Origin: CAYHZG01 sp964361105
GTDB lineage: Bacteria > Patescibacteriota > Minisyncoccia > 2-02-FULL-40-12
Direction of reading: 5' to 3'
Assembly (NCBI GenBank): GCA_964361105.1
Contig: CAYHZG010000027.1
Span: forward strand, 1-6,146
DNA: 6,146 nucleotides
The notes under the pieces are model-generated. The model was not told the origin of the DNA. It saw only the letters and a program-made list of their open reading frames with translations, and did not search any database. Positions 5,609 through 6,146 of the stretch are shown piece by piece (the stretch's first letter is position 1; the number at the start of each line of letters is the position of its first letter). Both the position numbers and the translations under genes were made by a program.

Positions 5609-6146
5609 GCTGTTTTCTATGCAACATCATCAAAATCGGGCTCGCTACAAAAATAGACGAATAAGCTCCAGAAGCAATGCCGATAATCAAAGCAAGGGAA
5701 AAATTCTTTAATGACTCGCCGCCTAAAAAATAGATTGCAATCATCATTAAAATCGCCGCTAAACCAGTATTAATTGAACGAGAAATAGTTTGCTTAATGC
5801 TTTCATGGACAATAGTATTAAAATCCTGACTTGCTTTTTTTACTATATTTTCCCTAATTCGGTCATAAATAACTACTGTATCATTTACGGAATAACCTAA
5901 AATAGTTAAAGCCGCCGCAATTATTGATGCATCAATCGTCACGTCTTTAAATTGGCCCAGCCAAACAAACAGCCCCATTGGTAAGAGTAAATCATGAATC
6001 AAAGCTATAATCGCTCCTAAAGCCAGAATCCACGGCCTAATTGTGCCGCCAATTTTGTAAAAAGCGATAGCTAAATATAAAGAAATAAAAAATAAAGCAA
6101 TGACAATGGCAATAACGCTTTTTCTTTTTAACTCCGAGCCCAAAAC
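5595..6146 (-). CDS. secF: Protein translocase subunit SecF, C-terminal part (5' end beyond window)
   Basis: SecF pairs with SecD in the inner membrane and uses the proton gradient to help proteins leave the SecYEG channel. The visible 183 residues cover the last five membrane helices of the family. The first starts just after the GSELKRK segment. A helix with HDLLLPMGLF comes next. Then comes the hallmark TILGYSVNDTVVIYDRIREN, which carries the conserved Asp and Arg of the family, then a helix with LAAILMMIAIYFLGGESL. The last helix runs through ALIIGIASGAYSSIFVASPIL. The frame stays open to the window edge. The TTG at 6143 is not the true start, since the family has a first helix and a periplasmic domain (about 100 residues or more) before this point. 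secD may lie just upstream, outside the window. The C-terminal tail HRKQQRPS is short and basic, and its last codons lie inside the shared terminator stem. Confidence 0.93.
   Translation of the reverse strand, partial: VLGSELKRKSVIAIVIALFFISLYLAIAFYKIGGTIRPWILALGAIIALIHDLLLPMGLFVWLGQFKDVTIDASIIAAALTILGYSVNDTVVIYDRIRENIVKKASQDFNTIVHESIKQTISRSINTGLAAILMMIAIYFLGGESLKNFSLALIIGIASGAYSSIFVASPILMMLHRKQQRPS

Noticed and set aside
81..6146. Recoding of TGA to glycine or tryptophan, known in some Patescibacteria and mollicutes
   Set aside because: No in-frame TGA occurs in any of the well-supported genes over more than 1,700 codons, and tryptophan is encoded by TGG. All visible stops are TAA or TAG, so recoding has no support here.
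1..6146. CRISPR array, insertion sequence or riboswitch
   Set aside because: I saw no regularly spaced repeats, transposase motifs or terminal inverted repeats, and the only non-coding gaps are too short to hold a known riboswitch.

Overview
The window looks like a piece of a streamlined, AT-rich bacterial genome, most probably a member of the Candidate Phyla Radiation (Patescibacteria), recovered as a scaffold from a metagenome. This is an inference from gene content and layout. The window holds a membrane protein and HerA/VirD4-type ATPase pair of the kind common in that group. It also holds a sigma-region-4 plus HARE-HTH protein, lysine-rich MurD and SecF proteins, tight packing, start codons mostly without Shine-Dalgarno sequences, and a 100-N scaffold gap. 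No taxonomic marker gene is present, so the placement is tentative.

Layout: (1) At the left edge is a tRNA-Lys(UUU) on the minus strand, cut by the window end, with its promoter overlapping the 3' end of the next gene. (2) From 81 to 3891 three minus-strand genes run as a likely operon. In transcription order they are a sigma-70 region 4/HARE winged-helix DNA-binding protein, a single-pass membrane protein, and a HerA/VirD4-type P-loop ATPase whose start overlaps the preceding stop. The last two look like the two halves of one DNA-translocating ATPase. (3) Positions 3892-3996 form a divergent control region with a perfect 12-bp-arm palindrome containing a TATAAT box in each arm. (4) murD follows on the plus strand, interrupted by a 100-N gap. 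The frame differs on the two sides, but the C-terminal end is clearly present and ends at 5321. (5) A small unrecognised ORF overlaps the end of murD and is much richer in GC than its flanks. (6) It converges on secF (minus strand, N-terminal part outside the window). The two stop codons overlap in the loop of a hairpin that probably terminates transcription from both sides.

Functionally, murD (peptidoglycan precursor synthesis) and secF (protein export) are housekeeping genes. The three-gene minus-strand operon is the most unusual part: a transcription-factor-like protein made from a sigma region 4 and HARE/winged-helix modules, placed at the head of a membrane-anchored DNA pump and possibly controlling its own palindromic promoter. 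Several starts (427-aa gene, 350-aa gene, murD) have a -10 box so close that the messages should be leaderless or nearly so.
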